DNA of 64,000 bases from UBA2334 sp964396895 (GTDB lineage Bacteria; Pseudomonadota; Gammaproteobacteria; Burkholderiales; Burkholderiaceae_C): contig CAYNGJ010000013.1 in the NCBI GenBank assembly GCA_964396895.1, positions 1 to 64,000 of the forward strand, in the 5' to 3' direction. Shown piece after piece: positions 62,228 to 64,000 of this stretch. The notes below the pieces were generated by a model that was not told the DNA's origin, did not search any database, and saw only the letters and a program-made list of their open reading frames with translations. Position 1 is the stretch's first letter, and each line of letters starts with the position of its first letter. Made by a program: the position numbers and the translations under genes.

Positions 62228-62707
62228 ATGGATGTGAATATGTGGTTTGAATCTGGATTTTCCCTGGTGGCTCAGGCGCTGCTGTGGCCCGTGCTGGGGC
62301 TGGTGGCCTCAGCGTTTGTGTATGCCTTGTGGGTAGCTGGCATGGTTTTGGCGGAAGCCTGGCAGCGTCAACGAAACCCACGGTTTCGGTCATTGCCAAC
62401 GGCACCTGACCTGTCCATGGAAGAGCTGGAGTTGCAGCTGGTGCGCCAGATCGAGCCGGTGCGCCTGCTCAGCCGCCTGTCCCCCATGCTGGGGCTGATT
62501 GCCACCATGATTCCCCTGGGCCCCGCCCTGCAAAGCGTGGCGGCCGGTCAAGGCCAGCAGGCGCTGGCGGTGTTCAGTGGGGCGTTTGCGGGCGTGGTGC
62601 TGGCCCTGGCCGCCGCGTCGGTGGGGCTGGTGGTGTATTCCGTGCGCCGCCGGTGGTTGCTGGCCGAGTTGCTGGCCGAGCGCAAATGCCGTGGGGTGAA
62701 TGCATGA
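62228..62707 (+). CDS. ExbB/TolQ-like proton-channel protein
   Basis: This 159-residue membrane protein is of the MotA/TolQ/ExbB superfamily but shorter than ExbB (about 240). It has an N-terminal helix (about 10-42), a cytoplasmic segment and a second pair of helices, with RLSPMLGLIATMIPLGPAL near 84 as the characteristic loop. Such proteins form proton channels that power TonB-like work. It overlaps the DUF2149 gene (ATGA). The position in a B12 operon suggests a dedicated energiser for BtuB or for the CobN-like protein; this is inferred. Confidence 0.82.
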   Translation: MDVNMWFESGFSLVAQALLWPVLGLVASAFVYALWVAGMVLAEAWQRQRNPRFRSLPTAPDLSMEELELQLVRQIEPVRLLSRLSPMLGLIATMIPLGPALQSVAAGQGQQALAVFSGAFAGVVLALAAASVGLVVYSVRRRWLLAELLAERKCRGVNA

Positions 62708-63069
62708 GCCCCCGCCACCTGAACGTGCTGGCCGAAGAAGATGACGACCCCATGCTGTCGGCCATCAACCTGGTGGACGTGTTTCTGGTGCTGGTGGTGG
62801 CCCTGCTGACCGCCGTGGCCGCCAAAACCCAGAGCGATGTGTCGGCAAACGTCACCACCGTGCAAAACGCCGGGCAACCCGACATGGAAATGGTGGTGCG
62901 CGAGCAGGGGCGCGAAGTGCGCTTCAAAGGCGCCGGCAAGGCCAGTCAGGGGCAGGGCGTGCGGGCAGGGGTGGCGTACCGGCTGGACGACGGCAACATC
63001 ATCTACATCCCCGAAGGCGGTGTTGGAAACTCGGCGGCCACCCCCCCTCAAACAACCGGTTCCCGTTGA
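62704..63069 (+). CDS. DUF2149 protein, ExbD-like partner
   Basis: This 121-residue protein has an acidic N-terminus, one membrane helix (about 22-40, NLVDVFLVLVVALLTAVAA) and a periplasmic tail, the plan of ExbD/TolR although the family is called DUF2149. MLSAINLVDVFLVL holds an Asp in the helix, the position of the proton-carrying Asp of ExbD. It ends overlapping the CobN-like gene (TGATG). Regular pairing with an ExbB-like protein and CobN is known from other genomes; function unproven. Confidence 0.82.
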   Translation: MSPRHLNVLAEEDDDPMLSAINLVDVFLVLVVALLTAVAAKTQSDVSANVTTVQNAGQPDMEMVVREQGREVRFKGAGKASQGQGVRAGVAYRLDDGNIIYIPEGGVGNSAATPPQTTGSR

Positions 63070-64000
63070 TGCCGTCATTGACGCCTTCAACACGTTCAAC
63101 CGGGTGGGCGTGGCTGTGCCGCGTGACGCTCCAAATAGCGTGCGGCTGCCTGCTTGCCGTGGGCAGCGCCGCACACGCCGCCGGGGGGCTGCTGTGGATC
63201 ACCTCTGACGTGACCACCGCCGCACGCAGCGCCACCGTGCAGCAGGAAGCCCAGCGCGCCGGGCTGGCGTTTGTGCACCTGTCGTACCCACTGGCCGGTG
63301 CCGCCACGCCCACGCCCGAACAAACCCATGCCTTGACCCGCGCGCTGGCCCAGGCCGGGCTGGTGTGGGTGGATGCACCCCACGCCAGCGTGGCGCAGCG
63401 GCTGCAGCGCCAGGTGGGCGAGCCGCTGGCCGCTTTTGCCGTCCGGGCACCCGGGCGTGTGGTGTGGGTCACGCCCCATGCCACCGCCATGTCACCGGCC
63501 ACCCCGCCCGAAACCCCACCGACCGCGGCCCAGCCTGCGGCGGGTGGCACCGCTCAGGCCGTGGCCCGCATGGCTGCATTCATTCAGCCCGGCGGTGCCC
63601 GCAACCTGCGCCACGCCGTTGCGCTGGCCCAGGCGGTGTTGCTGGGCCAACCGTTGCCCAGCCTGCCTGCGCCGCAGCAATGGCTCGTGCGCGGCATTTA
63701 CCACCCCGACGTGCCGGCCCTGCTGCCCGATGCCGCCGCCCTGCTGCGCTGGTGCCGTGCCCAGCCCCAGCGCGACTGCACCCGGCCCGCCGTGGCCGTG
63801 ATGGTGCACCGCCACCACCTGGTGGACGGCAGCACCGCCTGGCTGGACGCGTGGCTGCGCCTGTTCGAGCGCGAAGGCCTGTGGGCCTACGCGGTGTTTG
63901 GCCAGCAAACCACCCCCCAAAGCCTGGCCGAGGTGCTGGAGTTGCCCGCCCCCATCGCCACCCACTCTGGCACCAACTCTGGCCCCCACGCCGGCACCAA
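63069..64000 (+). CDS. cobN: CobN-like protein with an N-terminal export signal (cut by the window end)
   Basis: The visible 310 residues start MPSLTPSTRSTGWAWL and include a hydrophobic core (IACGCLLAVGSAAHAA) ending near residue 38, a plausible Sec signal. Then comes LLWITSDVTTAARSA and later IYHPDVPALLPDAAALLRWC and RPAVAVMVHRHHLVDGSTAWLDAWLRLFEREGLWAYAVFG, as in CobN/BchH-type large subunits of metal chelatases. Cytoplasmic CobN inserts cobalt into the corrin ring. An exported one next to btuB and an ExbB/DUF2149 pair more likely handles corrinoids in the periplasm, which is an inference. The rest lies beyond 64,000. Confidence 0.82.
   Translation, partial: MPSLTPSTRSTGWAWLCRVTLQIACGCLLAVGSAAHAAGGLLWITSDVTTAARSATVQQEAQRAGLAFVHLSYPLAGAATPTPEQTHALTRALAQAGLVWVDAPHASVAQRLQRQVGEPLAAFAVRAPGRVVWVTPHATAMSPATPPETPPTAAQPAAGGTAQAVARMAAFIQPGGARNLRHAVALAQAVLLGQPLPSLPAPQQWLVRGIYHPDVPALLPDAAALLRWCRAQPQRDCTRPAVAVMVHRHHLVDGSTAWLDAWLRLFEREGLWAYAVFGQQTTPQSLAEVLELPAPIATHSGTNSGPHAGT

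Overview
The window is a GC-rich chromosomal stretch from a betaproteobacterium, almost certainly Burkholderiales and most like Comamonadaceae. The grounds are the gene order alaA-hom-thrC-mobB-moeA-moaD-moaE-clpB, an assimilatory sulfate locus carrying a DUF934 gene, an hpd gene divergent from an Lrp-type regulator and next to phhB-phhA, and a family of short AT-rich interspersed repeats. There is no rRNA operon, no CRISPR array and no recognisable transposase or integrase. The only tRNA genes seen are a tandem pair of tRNA-Asn.

Bases 1-3.9 kb hold an ACT-domain protein, a translationally coupled fatty-acid-desaturase-like gene and transporter gene, and an ArgP-type LysR regulator. About 4-9.3 kb is an accessory island that abuts the 3' ends of the two tRNA-Asn genes. 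It carries a SIR2 + HerA two-gene antiphage system (the architecture described as Nezha), a small membrane protein of unknown function and an AlpA-type phage or island regulator, plus several hundred gene-poor bases. About 9.5-12 kb holds a TonB-dependent receptor preceded by a clear TPP riboswitch, so its cargo is more likely thiamin-related than a siderophore.

About 12-20 kb is a sulfur and electron-transfer block: FNR, FdxA, CysN, CysD, CysH (APS-reductase type), a DUF934 protein, CysI and a TauE/SafE exporter, all on the minus strand. About 20-31 kb is housekeeping: an unusual pseudo-receiver protein, an MnmC whose methyltransferase half is degenerate, YggX, Fpr, DsbB, PPK2, ArgA, a YpfJ-type metallopeptidase, PIN-PhoH, a bacterioferritin-comigratory-type peroxiredoxin and an Mth938-fold protein. 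About 31-38.4 kb is the alanine/threonine and molybdopterin run on the plus strand. ClpB follows with a sigma-32-like promoter, then a thioesterase, an aldehyde dehydrogenase and an MFS transporter, the aromatic amino-acid pathway (Lrp regulator, HPPD, PhhB, PhhA), an acetolactate-synthase-like ThDP enzyme, a histone-H1-like SWIB protein, an RraA-type protein, a second TauE/SafE permease, a candidate 6S RNA, ZapA and a ZapB-like protein.

From 53.4 kb to the end is a cobalamin acquisition operon. A cobalamin riboswitch precedes btuB, cobB, a leaderless BtuF-like protein, cobU, a second (exported) BtuF, btuC, btuD, an ExbB/TolQ-like protein, a DUF2149 protein and a CobN-like protein with an export signal that runs off the window. 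A PIN/ribbon-helix-helix toxin-antitoxin pair sits between btuC and btuD. An AT-rich repeat of about 45-55 bp occurs at least 13 times. It lies between genes, at gene ends and, strikingly, in frame inside cobB, cobU and the aldehyde dehydrogenase. The repeat family and the CobN-like/ExbB-like part of the B12 locus look the most likely to repay further work.
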